Assembly: GCA_905205195.1 (NCBI GenBank)
Contig: CAJLCS010000017.1
Span: forward strand, 1-33,487
Source of the DNA: an uncultured Eubacteriales bacterium
GTDB taxonomy: Bacteria; Bacillota; Clostridia; Oscillospirales; Oscillospiraceae
Direction: 5' to 3'
DNA length: 33,487 bases
Positions 14,749 through 21,900 of the stretch are shown piece by piece. The translations under genes were made by a program, and so were the position numbers. How positions within the stretch are numbered: the first letter of the stretch is position 1; every line of letters starts with the position of its first letter. The notes beneath the pieces were generated by a model that worked only from the letters and a program-made list of their open reading frames with translations, was not told where the DNA came from and ran no database searches.

Positions 14749-15837
14749 ATGAAAATGACGTTTCGCTGGTACGGCAGCGGCAGCGACAGCATCCCGCTGA
14801 AGTACATCCGGCAGATTCCCGGCATGACCGGCCTGATGGGCGTTCTGGACTGGAAGGCCGCCGGTGAGGTCTGGACCGAGGAGGAAATCCGGGCCTATGT
14901 GGAGGAGGTCCACGCCGCCGGGCTGGAGGTGGAGGTCATCGAGTCCGTCAACGTCCACGAGGACATCAAGATGGGCCTGCCCACCCGGGACCGCTACATT
15001 GAAAATTACTGCACCACCATCCGCAATCTGGCCAAATACGGCATCAAGGTCATCGTCTACAACTTCATGCCGGTGTTTGACTGGCTCCGCACCGATCTGG
15101 CCCGGCCGATCCCCGAGGACGGCTCCAACAGCCTGTATTTCGACGAGGCGGAGCTGGGGGCCATGACCCCCGTGGATCTGGTCCGCAGCACCATTGAAAA
15201 CTGCAACGGCTTTACGCTCCCCGGCTGGGAGCCGGACCGGCTGGCCGAGCTGGAAACCACCATGAACCGCTACAAGTCCATCACCGAGGACGACCTGCGG
15301 GCCAACTACAAGTATTTTCTGGACGGCATTCTGCCCACCTGCGAGGAATGCGGTGTCAAAATGGCCGTCCATCCCGACGACCCCGCCTGGCCCATCTTCG
15401 GCCTGCCCCGGATTGCCCACAGCCAGGCGGATTTCGACAAAATCGTGGCGCTCCACGACTCCCCCTGCAACACGCTGTGCCTCTGCACCGGCTCCCTCGG
15501 CTCCGATCCGGCCAACGACCTGCCCGCCATCATCCGCCACTTCGGCGCCATGGACCGCATCGGTTGTCTCCACGTCCGCAACGTCAAGCATCTCGGCCAT
15601 CACAAGTTCCGGGAGGCCGCCCATCTGTCTTCCACCGGCGATCTGGATCTGTTCGCCATCATGAAGGCCGTTTACGACACCTGCCCCGATACCTACATCC
15701 GCCCGGACCACGGCCGGATGATCTGGGACGAGGTCGGCCGCCCCGGCTACGGCCTGTATGACCGGGCGCTGGGCGCCGTGTACCTGAACGGTCTGTGGGA
15801 AGCCATCTGCAAAATGAGTCAGGAGGAACAGGCATGA
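14749..15837 (+). CDS. uxuA: mannonate dehydratase
   Basis: Dehydrates D-mannonate to 2-keto-3-deoxygluconate. The 362-residue TIM-barrel protein begins MKMTFRWYGSGSDSIPLKYI, followed by IPGMTGLMGVL, typical of bacterial UxuA. Further conserved blocks are KYGIKVIVYNFMPVFDW, AVHPDDPAWPIFGLPRI, and near the end YIRPDHGRMIWDE and GRPGYGLYDRALG, which contain metal-binding His and Asp. The ATG at 14749 has AAGGAGG 8 bases upstream. An in-frame TTG at 14728 would place that Shine-Dalgarno inside the gene and is rejected. The stop overlaps the uxuB start (ATGA). Confidence 0.96.
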   Translation: MKMTFRWYGSGSDSIPLKYIRQIPGMTGLMGVLDWKAAGEVWTEEEIRAYVEEVHAAGLEVEVIESVNVHEDIKMGLPTRDRYIENYCTTIRNLAKYGIKVIVYNFMPVFDWLRTDLARPIPEDGSNSLYFDEAELGAMTPVDLVRSTIENCNGFTLPGWEPDRLAELETTMNRYKSITEDDLRANYKYFLDGILPTCEECGVKMAVHPDDPAWPIFGLPRIAHSQADFDKIVALHDSPCNTLCLCTGSLGSDPANDLPAIIRHFGAMDRIGCLHVRNVKHLGHHKFREAAHLSSTGDLDLFAIMKAVYDTCPDTYIRPDHGRMIWDEVGRPGYGLYDRALGAVYLNGLWEAICKMSQEEQA

Positions 15838-17444
15838 AACTGTCTTATGAAGGACTGAAGGATTCCGGCTGGGCAAAGGCCGGTGTGGCACTGCCCCAGT
15901 ACGATCCTGCCGCCATGGCGGCGGAAACCGACGCCCACCCCGTGTGGATTCATTTCGGCGCCGGCAACATTTTCCGGGCCTTTATCGCCCGCCTGCAGCA
16001 GACGCTGCTCAGCGCCGGGCTGGAAAAAAGCGGCATCGTCGCCGTCAGCACCCACAACACGGCGCTGGTGGAGAAGGTCTACCGTCCCTTCGACAATCTG
16101 ACGCTGCTGGTCAGCCTGCTGCCCGACGGCTCCACGGAAAAGGAGGTCATCGCCTCCGTGGCCCGGGCGCTGTGCATCCATCCGGACTACCCGGCCGACC
16201 GGCAGGCGCTGGCCGCCATGTTCCGCAATCCGTCGCTGCAAATGGTCAGCTTTACCATTACGGAAAAGGGCTACGCGCTGAAGGACCTCCACGGCAATCT
16301 GATGCCGGAGGTGGCCGCCGAACTGGAGGCCGGTCCGGAAAGCTGCTGCAACGCCATGTGCGTCACAGCCGCCATGCTGCTGGAGCGGTACCGGGCAGGC
16401 GGCGCCCCGCTGGCCGTGGTCAGCATGGACAACTGCTCCCACAACGGCGAAAAGCTCCGCGCCAGCGTCCTGGCCGTGGCGGAGGGCTGGAAGGATCACG
16501 GCTTTGTGGACGACGCCTTCCTTGCCTGGCTGAAAAACGAGGAGAACGTCTCCTTCCCCTGGACCATGATCGACAAAATCACCCCCCGGCCCAGCGCCGA
16601 CATTGCCGAAAGCCTGACCGCCGCCGGTATTGCGGACATGGGTCTGATTCCCACGGATCCCCGGACCAACAGCGCCCCCTTCGTCAACGCGGAGAAGCCG
16701 GAGTATCTGGTGATGGAGGACCGGTTCCCCAACGGCCGCCCGCCGCTGGAGAAAGCCGGTGCCTACCTGACCGACCGGAACACCGTCAATAAAACCGAAA
16801 CCATGAAGGTCACCACCTGCCTCAACCCGCTGCATACCGCGCTGGCGGTCTACGGCTGCCTGCTGGGCTACCGTTCCATCGCCGCCGAAATGAAGGATCC
16901 GGAGCTGACGGCGCTGGTGCAGAAAATCGGCTATGACGAGGGCCTGCCCGTGGTGGTGGACCCGGGCATCCTCAGCCCCCGGGCCTTCCTGGACGAGGTG
17001 ATGACCCAGCGGCTGCCCAACCCCTTCATTCCCGACACGCCCCAGCGGATCGCCACCGACACCAGCCAGAAGGTGGGCGTCCGGTTCGGCGAAACCGTAA
17101 AAAAATACGTCGCCGACCCCGGCCGCAATGCCGCCGATCTGGTGGGCATTCCGCTGGCCATCGCAGGCTGGCTGCGGTACCTGCTGGCCGTGGACGACGA
17201 GGGCCATCCCATGACGTGTAGCCCGGACCCCATGCTGGACACGCTGCGCGCCCAGCTGGCCGGTGTCGAATTCGGCCGTCCGGACAGCGCCGCAGGCAAG
17301 CTTGCCCCCATTCTCTCCAACGTCTCCCTGTTCGGCACGGATCTGACCGCCGCCGGGCTGGGTGAAAAGATCGAAGAGCTGTTTGGCCGGATGCTGGCCG
17401 GTCCCGGCGCCGTCCGGCAGACGCTGAAATCGTGCCTGGCGTAA
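15834..17444 (+). CDS. uxuB: fructuronate reductase (D-mannonate oxidoreductase)
   Basis: A 536-residue polyol-specific long-chain dehydrogenase that interconverts fructuronate and mannonate with NAD(H). The N-terminal dinucleotide-binding motif is IHFGAGNIFRAFIARL, followed by VVSMDNCSHNGEKL. The catalytic lysine motif MKVTTCLNPLHTAL shows Lys325, Asn331 and His334 in the expected K-x5-N-x2-H pattern. The length suits UxuB rather than the shorter mannitol-1-phosphate enzymes. It starts at 15834 with AGGAGG 8 bases before, overlapping the uxuA stop by 4 bases. Tagaturonate reductase is a related alternative, but pairing with uxuA favours UxuB. Confidence 0.94.
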   Translation: MKLSYEGLKDSGWAKAGVALPQYDPAAMAAETDAHPVWIHFGAGNIFRAFIARLQQTLLSAGLEKSGIVAVSTHNTALVEKVYRPFDNLTLLVSLLPDGSTEKEVIASVARALCIHPDYPADRQALAAMFRNPSLQMVSFTITEKGYALKDLHGNLMPEVAAELEAGPESCCNAMCVTAAMLLERYRAGGAPLAVVSMDNCSHNGEKLRASVLAVAEGWKDHGFVDDAFLAWLKNEENVSFPWTMIDKITPRPSADIAESLTAAGIADMGLIPTDPRTNSAPFVNAEKPEYLVMEDRFPNGRPPLEKAGAYLTDRNTVNKTETMKVTTCLNPLHTALAVYGCLLGYRSIAAEMKDPELTALVQKIGYDEGLPVVVDPGILSPRAFLDEVMTQRLPNPFIPDTPQRIATDTSQKVGVRFGETVKKYVADPGRNAADLVGIPLAIAGWLRYLLAVDDEGHPMTCSPDPMLDTLRAQLAGVEFGRPDSAAGKLAPILSNVSLFGTDLTAAGLGEKIEELFGRMLAGPGAVRQTLKSCLA

Positions 17445-17449
17445 CCGCC

Positions 17450-18124
17450 ATGGAGGTCACGCCCCGGCTTTCCCGGGAAACGGGGCGGCAGTACGCCCTG
17501 CGGGTCATCCGGGACAACATTGTCCGGCTGGCCCTGCCCCCCGGCAGTCTCATCAGCGAAAGCGAGCTGGCCGCCCAGCTGGGCCTGTCCCGGACGCCGG
17601 TGCGGGAGGCCCTCATCGAGCTTTCGCAGGACCGGCTGGTGGTCGTTGCCCCCCAGAAGCGCAGCATGGTGGCGCCGATCGACGAAGCGCTGGTGGAAGA
17701 AGCCCGGTTTTCCCGCTCCGTGCTGGAATGTGCCGTGGTGGAGCTGGTCTGCGCCCGGGCCGATGAGGCCGACCTCCGGGACCTGCGGGAAAACGTCCGG
17801 CTTCAGGCCTTCTACCGGGAAAACAACCGGATTGCTCCCATCATGGAGCTGGACAACCGGCTCCACGCCCAGCTGTTCCGGATTGCCCGGATGGAGGACG
17901 TTTACCGGATGGTCGCCCGGCTGGCCGTTCATTTTGACCGGGTGCGGACCATCGCCCTCCACGACATCCGGGATCTGTCCATCATTGAGGATCACGACGC
18001 CATCGTGGAGGCTATCGCCCGGCGCGCGCCGGAGGAGGCCAAGGCCGTCATGCAGCGCCACCTCAACCGGGGCAGCGTGGACATTGTGGCCATCCGCCAG
18101 CGTTTTCCCCAATATTTCGGATAA
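17450..18124 (+). CDS. GntR family regulator, FCD subfamily (UxuR/ExuR-like)
   Basis: A transcription factor with an N-terminal winged helix-turn-helix (ESELAAQLGLSRTPVREALIEL is the GntR signature) and a C-terminal FCD ligand domain. Its metal-binding residues are visible as ELDNRLHAQLF, DHDAIVEAI and MQRHL. Two starts are possible: GTG at 17432, which overlaps uxuB by 13 bases, and ATG at 17450, 5 bases after the uxuB stop. Neither has a good ribosome-binding site, so translation is probably coupled to uxuB; the ATG is preferred. Located third in the uxuAB operon, it most likely senses a hexuronate intermediate and binds the palindrome at 14673-14694. Strong hairpin terminator follows. Confidence 0.92.
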   Translation: MEVTPRLSRETGRQYALRVIRDNIVRLALPPGSLISESELAAQLGLSRTPVREALIELSQDRLVVVAPQKRSMVAPIDEALVEEARFSRSVLECAVVELVCARADEADLRDLRENVRLQAFYRENNRIAPIMELDNRLHAQLFRIARMEDVYRMVARLAVHFDRVRTIALHDIRDLSIIEDHDAIVEAIARRAPEEAKAVMQRHLNRGSVDIVAIRQRFPQYFG

Positions 18125-18160
18125 AAAATCGCCGCAATTTTCAGAATTGCGGCGATTTTT
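18124..18160 (+). terminator. intrinsic terminator of the uxuA-uxuB-gntR operon
   Basis: AAAAATCGCCGCAATT (18124-18139), a 5-base loop TTCAG, and the complementary arm (18145-18160) ending in TTTTT. It isolates spoVAD from uronate transcription. Confidence 0.93.
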
Positions 18161-18175
18161 CAATGAGAAACGGCG

Positions 18176-18182
18176 CATACTA
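18176..18182 (+). promoter_or_regulatory. sigma-G-like -10 element ahead of spoVAD
   Basis: CATACTA is an exact match to the sigma-G -10 consensus, and spoVA operons are sigma-G dependent. A start at about 18189 would leave an 18-base leader with GGAAAGAGGTG. The -35 region falls in the terminator's right arm and matches poorly. Confidence 0.5.
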
Positions 18183-18206
18183 GGGAAAACGGAAAGAGGT
18201 GATTCC

Positions 18207-19229
18207 ATGCAAACGCAAAAACGGGGACGGCGGAGCTTTGTACCCGCCCGGCCACCGATTCTCGCCGCATGGGCCAGCGTGGCCGGTAAGCAGGAGTCCA
18301 TGGGGCCGCTGGGCGGCTGCTTTGACGTCACGTCGGCGGACACCCGGTTCGGCCAGAAAACATGGGAGCAGGCCGAAAAGCGGATGCAGCAGCTGGCGCT
18401 GGAAACGTTGTGCCGGAAGGCCGGGCTGAAGCCGGAGCAGCTGGATCTGGTGCTGTCCGGCGACCTGCTGAATCAGTGCATCGGCTCCTCCTTCTCCCTT
18501 CGCAACACGGGAATTCCCCATCTGGGGCTGTACGGTGCCTGCTCCACCATGGCCGAAAGCCTGCTGCTGGGGGCCATGGTCATCGGCGGCGGCTATGCCG
18601 ACCGGGCGGCCGCCATGACCTCCTCCCACTTTGCCTCGTCGGAGCGGCAGTACCGGTTCCCGCTGGGCTACGGCGGCCAGCGGACTCCCACCGCCCAGTG
18701 GACCGTCACGGGCGCCGGGGCGGTGCTGCTCAGCGGCAGCGGCGTCGGCCCGGCCATCGAGGGCTGTACCGTGGGCGTGGTGACGGATCTCGGCATCACC
18801 GATGCCAACAACATGGGCGCTGCCATGGCCCCCGCCGCCTGGGAAACCATCCGGACCCATCTGGAGGATTTCGGCCGGGAACCGACGGATTACAGCCGCA
18901 TCGTCACCGGCGATCTGGGACAGGTGGGCCGGGAGCTTCTGCTGGAGCTGGCGCTGCAGGACGGCGTCGCGCTGGACGGCATGTTGGAGGACTGCGGCTG
19001 CCTGATTTTCGACAACACCCGGCAGGACGTCCATTCCGGCGGCTCCGGCTGCGGATGCAGCGCCGTCACGCTGTGCGGCCATTTTCTGCCCATGCTGCGG
19101 CAGGGAGCGCTGAAGCGGATCCTGTTCTGCGGCACCGGGGCGCTGCTGTCCCCCACGTCCACCCAGCAGAAGCTGCCCATTCCCGGCGTATGCCATGCCG
19201 TGGCCATCGGGCGAAGGGAGGAACCGTAA
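18207..19229 (+). CDS. spoVAD: stage V sporulation protein AD
   Basis: SpoVAD is part of the inner-membrane SpoVA channel that loads dipicolinic acid into the forespore and releases it at germination; SpoVAD binds DPA. The 340-residue protein has a thiolase-like fold, with HLGLYGACSTMAESLL, AMTSSHFASSERQYRFP, GYGGQRTPTAQWTVTG and a C-terminal VHSGGSGCGCSAV segment. All are typical of the family. The frame is open far upstream, but that part lies across the gntR gene and terminator. The ATG at 18207 has AAAGAGGTG about 5 bases before it. It is directly followed by spoVAE (TAA then ATG). spoVAC, its usual upstream neighbour, is not in this window. Confidence 0.96.
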   Translation: MQTQKRGRRSFVPARPPILAAWASVAGKQESMGPLGGCFDVTSADTRFGQKTWEQAEKRMQQLALETLCRKAGLKPEQLDLVLSGDLLNQCIGSSFSLRNTGIPHLGLYGACSTMAESLLLGAMVIGGGYADRAAAMTSSHFASSERQYRFPLGYGGQRTPTAQWTVTGAGAVLLSGSGVGPAIEGCTVGVVTDLGITDANNMGAAMAPAAWETIRTHLEDFGREPTDYSRIVTGDLGQVGRELLLELALQDGVALDGMLEDCGCLIFDNTRQDVHSGGSGCGCSAVTLCGHFLPMLRQGALKRILFCGTGALLSPTSTQQKLPIPGVCHAVAIGRREEP

Positions 19230-19586
19230 ATGGAGTATGTAAAAGCCTTTCTGGTGGGCGGTCTGCTGTGCCTGATCGGCCAGATTCTTATTGACAAAAC
19301 CGCTCTGACCCCGGCCCGGATTCTCGTCAGCTATGTGGTGGCCGGTGTGATTCTGGGCGCCGTGGGGCTGTACGAGCCACTGGCGGACTTTGCGGGGGCC
19401 GGTGCCACAGTGCCGCTGACCGGCTTCGGCTACACCCTGGCCAAGGGCGTCCGGGAAGCGGTACAGGAGCAGGGCTTCCTCGGCATTTTCACCGGCGGGC
19501 TCACCGCCACCGCCGGAGGGATCACCGTGGCTGTGGTGGCCGGGCTGCTCTGCAGCCTGATTTTCCGGCCGAAGGATAAAGTCTGA
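19230..19586 (+). CDS. spoVAE: stage V sporulation protein AE (SpoVAEb type)
   Basis: A 118-residue integral membrane protein of the SpoVAC/SpoVAE family, a component of the dipicolinic acid channel. Family blocks are AFLVGGLLCLIGQILIDKT, LTPARILVSYVVAGVILG, and GAGATVPLTGFGYTLAKGV, followed by GFLGIFTGGLTATAGGIT. Four hydrophobic segments are visible. GGGAGGAACCG precedes the ATG, which directly abuts the spoVAD stop. The AC and AE proteins are paralogues; the opening MEYVKAFLVGG and the position after spoVAD support AEb. Confidence 0.94.
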   Translation: MEYVKAFLVGGLLCLIGQILIDKTALTPARILVSYVVAGVILGAVGLYEPLADFAGAGATVPLTGFGYTLAKGVREAVQEQGFLGIFTGGLTATAGGITVAVVAGLLCSLIFRPKDKV

Positions 19587-19646
19587 CCCTTTGGGGCAAA
19601 CTGGTCCTGCGGCCATGCCGCAATACGAAAATCGGAGGATTTCACT

Positions 19647-19769
19647 ATGAATCGTCAGAATCGGAACGAACATCCGGAAACCAAGGAAAACCGCACCGAA
19701 AATCATCGGAGCGAGAACCAGCGCAGCGAAAACAAAACGGAAAACCGGACCCAGAACCAGGGCAAATAA
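19647..19769 (+). CDS. 40-residue Glu-Asn repeat protein
   Basis: A short ORF, ATG at 19647 to TAA at 19769, with CGGAGGA about 8 bases upstream. The peptide starts MNRQNRNEHPETK and then runs in units ENRT, ENHRS, ENQRS, ENKT, ENRT, QNQGK. This is a low-complexity repeat of four to five residues made of Glu, Asn, Arg/Lys/His and Ser/Thr, with no hydrophobic residues. Codons vary between units, so the repeat is kept at protein level. It lies 60 bases after spoVAE and before a hairpin, so it may be co-transcribed and expressed in the forespore. No known family was recognised. Spore-related function is inferred only from position. Confidence 0.7.
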   Translation: MNRQNRNEHPETKENRTENHRSENQRSENKTENRTQNQGK

Positions 19770-19775
19770 CCGCCA

Positions 19776-19809
19776 AGGGCCGACGCATCACAACTGATGC
19801 GTCGGCCCT
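19776..19809. terminator. strong hairpin between convergent genes
   Basis: A 15-bp perfect stem, AGGGCCGACGCATCA (19776-19790), with CAAC loop and its complement at 19795-19809. It has no clear T-run on either strand. It sits exactly between the Glu-Asn repeat ORF and the stop of the minus-strand 694-residue gene. Confidence 0.75.
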
Positions 19810-19815
19810 GATCGT

Positions 19816-21900
19816 TCAGACCGGAATTTCCTGAATGCCCGGGTGAACCGGATACGCCCTGCCGTTGAGCGTCAGCGTTCCCTCCGCCTCGGAGCGCACC
19901 ACCCAGGTCGTCAGATGGGGGTCCGTGCAGACGAAGCCGTCTTCCCCGCTGCGGCAGTTGTACAGAACCGGGCAGCCGCCTGCCAGATGCACGAAGGCCT
20001 TGCCGAACACCGTCTCCGTCAAGCACTTGAAGTGCTCGTGAACGTCGTTGTCGCAGCTACCGCCGTATTCCTCCGCCCAATGGGTCTCGTCCGTAGCGCT
20101 GGAAAGATACTGCAGCGGCATGGCGCCCTCCGGCTCCCGGTACCAGTCGGAAATCATCGGCAGGTACGTTTCGCCCACCACCGTCTCGGTAAAGCGGATA
20201 TGGCCCGGCCGGGTTTCCCGGCTCAGACAGCGGCCCTTCACCCACGGGTCCGCCACATAGCCCCAATGCAGGACGCCCTGGGCGTCCACGCACTGCATAC
20301 AGGCCCCCAGCGTATCCATCGTGTCCCGCAGATAGGAGAGCTTGCCCGTCAGCAGGTACAGGTAGTAGGTGGCGTATGTTTTCCAGCTGGTCCAGCCGTG
20401 GGGGCTGTTGAGCATATTGGCAAAGAAGTTCAGATCGTACCGGGCCTCCCAGTACCGGGTCGTGCAGCCCCGCACCCGGCAGTCCGGCAGAATCTGCTGC
20501 TCCAGGCAGCGATGCTTCCGGAGAATCGTCTCCGCCGCCTCCGCAAACCGGCGGCGCTCCGGGCCCTCCGGCAGGAGGGTCGCCAGGTAGCCAAGCTGAA
20601 GGCTTTCGCAGGAAATCATGCCGTCCTCAAAGGTCATTTCGCCTTCGGTCTGGATGTTGTCCATCAGCACGGCCAGATTTTCGATGGCCCGGAAGGCGCT
20701 GTCGTAGTGACGGCGATAGCGGGCCGTCTCCCCCGCTTTTTTCTCGGCGAGGGCGAATTCCAGCATGGATTTGGCCGGATAGATCACGCAGGTGTAGTGG
20801 GTCCCGTGGCAGCGGTAGCTTCCGTCCTCCGCCTGATCCGCCAGCAGCGATTCGGAAAGGTCATTGCCGTCGTCCAGATACTTCCGGTCACCCGTCAGCT
20901 CGTAAAAATCCGCCAGCAGTGAGAGCATACTCGAGACATTCTGCAGCCGCCACGGTGCGGCTTCCGGCTTAAACCGGCATTTCCCGTTGTCCCGCAGCGT
21001 CATTTCTTCAAAAAACCGGTCAAATTCCTGGCAAAGCCGCTGTGTTTCGGATTCGTCCCGGCAGATTGTCGCATGCTGCACCCGGCTGAAATAGCCGTAC
21101 CAGCTCTCGCAGTGGGTGCCCGGCTTCTGCTGGCACCGCTCCGCGCTCCGGCGTGCCGCATCCAGATAGGTCATCCAATCCCGGCGTACATAGAGCGTCA
21201 GCTCCGCCTGCCCCGGCGCCGTCACGGTATTGACGCCGTCATGCAGGGGCTGCGCCAGTTCCCGCCCGTCCACCATGGCCGTCTGCCCCGGTTCCAGCGT
21301 ATAGCGTTCCGCATGAGGGATCGTCAGGCCGGCATAGCGCGCCACAAAGTCCTCCATGGCCACCTCGTCTGCCGGGCAGCCATAATACAGGGTGATTTCC
21401 ATGCCCTCCGGCGTCAGCGCCGCAGGCGACAGGGGATGTCGGGCCGGCTGGGGGTAGCGATTGAGGAAATCCACCGTACTGGTATAGATCCGGTGGCCCA
21501 CGTCGCCGTCGGGCGTCCGGTTATACTCGTTGCGCCAGGAAACCACGCCGGTCGGCGCGCAGACGGAAATCATCTTTCCCAGCGGCGAGCGGAAGCAGGA
21601 CCAGAACCCCTTCTTTTCGCAGCGCAGGGCCGTGGGGAAGAATTTCTCGTTCCATGCCGGGTAGGTATCCATATAGCAGTCGATGCCCAGCCGGAAGCCA
21701 AGACGCTGCAGCGTCAGCGGCCGGTCTGCCCACAAGTGGATCGTCAGAGCCAGTCCCTCGGGAATGGGATGCTGCGTCAGCCGGGCGGACAGGCCGTCCC
21801 GGCTCACCGTTTCACCGGGGCGGATGGGCAGGACCGTCTGGCCCTCCGCCGTTTCGTAGCAGATGCCAGGGCCGTAATCATCGGTGCGGAAAGGAATCAT
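19816..21900 (-). CDS. unrecognised 694-residue protein, possibly an (alpha/alpha) barrel glycan-active enzyme
   Basis: No family is recognised with confidence. There is no signal peptide or membrane segment, so it is probably cytoplasmic. The first third (about 1-200) is beta-rich. The middle (about 270-560) has repeated helical pairs with aromatic and acidic residues, such as SSMLSLLADFYELTGDRKYLDDG, AIENLAVLMDN and TSWKTYATYYLYLLTGKLSYL, as in six-hairpin glycosidases and uronyl hydrolases. A short beta segment ends the protein. AAAAGGAG precedes the ATG at 21900, and that ATG overlaps the addA stop (ATGA), so it is probably translated from the addBA mRNA. The uronate genes nearby make a carbohydrate role tempting, but the link is not shown. 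Confidence 0.75.
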   Translation of the reverse strand: MIPFRTDDYGPGICYETAEGQTVLPIRPGETVSRDGLSARLTQHPIPEGLALTIHLWADRPLTLQRLGFRLGIDCYMDTYPAWNEKFFPTALRCEKKGFWSCFRSPLGKMISVCAPTGVVSWRNEYNRTPDGDVGHRIYTSTVDFLNRYPQPARHPLSPAALTPEGMEITLYYGCPADEVAMEDFVARYAGLTIPHAERYTLEPGQTAMVDGRELAQPLHDGVNTVTAPGQAELTLYVRRDWMTYLDAARRSAERCQQKPGTHCESWYGYFSRVQHATICRDESETQRLCQEFDRFFEEMTLRDNGKCRFKPEAAPWRLQNVSSMLSLLADFYELTGDRKYLDDGNDLSESLLADQAEDGSYRCHGTHYTCVIYPAKSMLEFALAEKKAGETARYRRHYDSAFRAIENLAVLMDNIQTEGEMTFEDGMISCESLQLGYLATLLPEGPERRRFAEAAETILRKHRCLEQQILPDCRVRGCTTRYWEARYDLNFFANMLNSPHGWTSWKTYATYYLYLLTGKLSYLRDTMDTLGACMQCVDAQGVLHWGYVADPWVKGRCLSRETRPGHIRFTETVVGETYLPMISDWYREPEGAMPLQYLSSATDETHWAEEYGGSCDNDVHEHFKCLTETVFGKAFVHLAGGCPVLYNCRSGEDGFVCTDPHLTTWVVRSEAEGTLTLNGRAYPVHPGIQEIPV

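Noticed and set aside
17520..18206. N-terminal extension of spoVAD by 229 codons
   Set aside because: It runs through the gntR gene in another frame and through the terminator. The ATG at 18207 has a ribosome-binding site and gives normal SpoVAD length.
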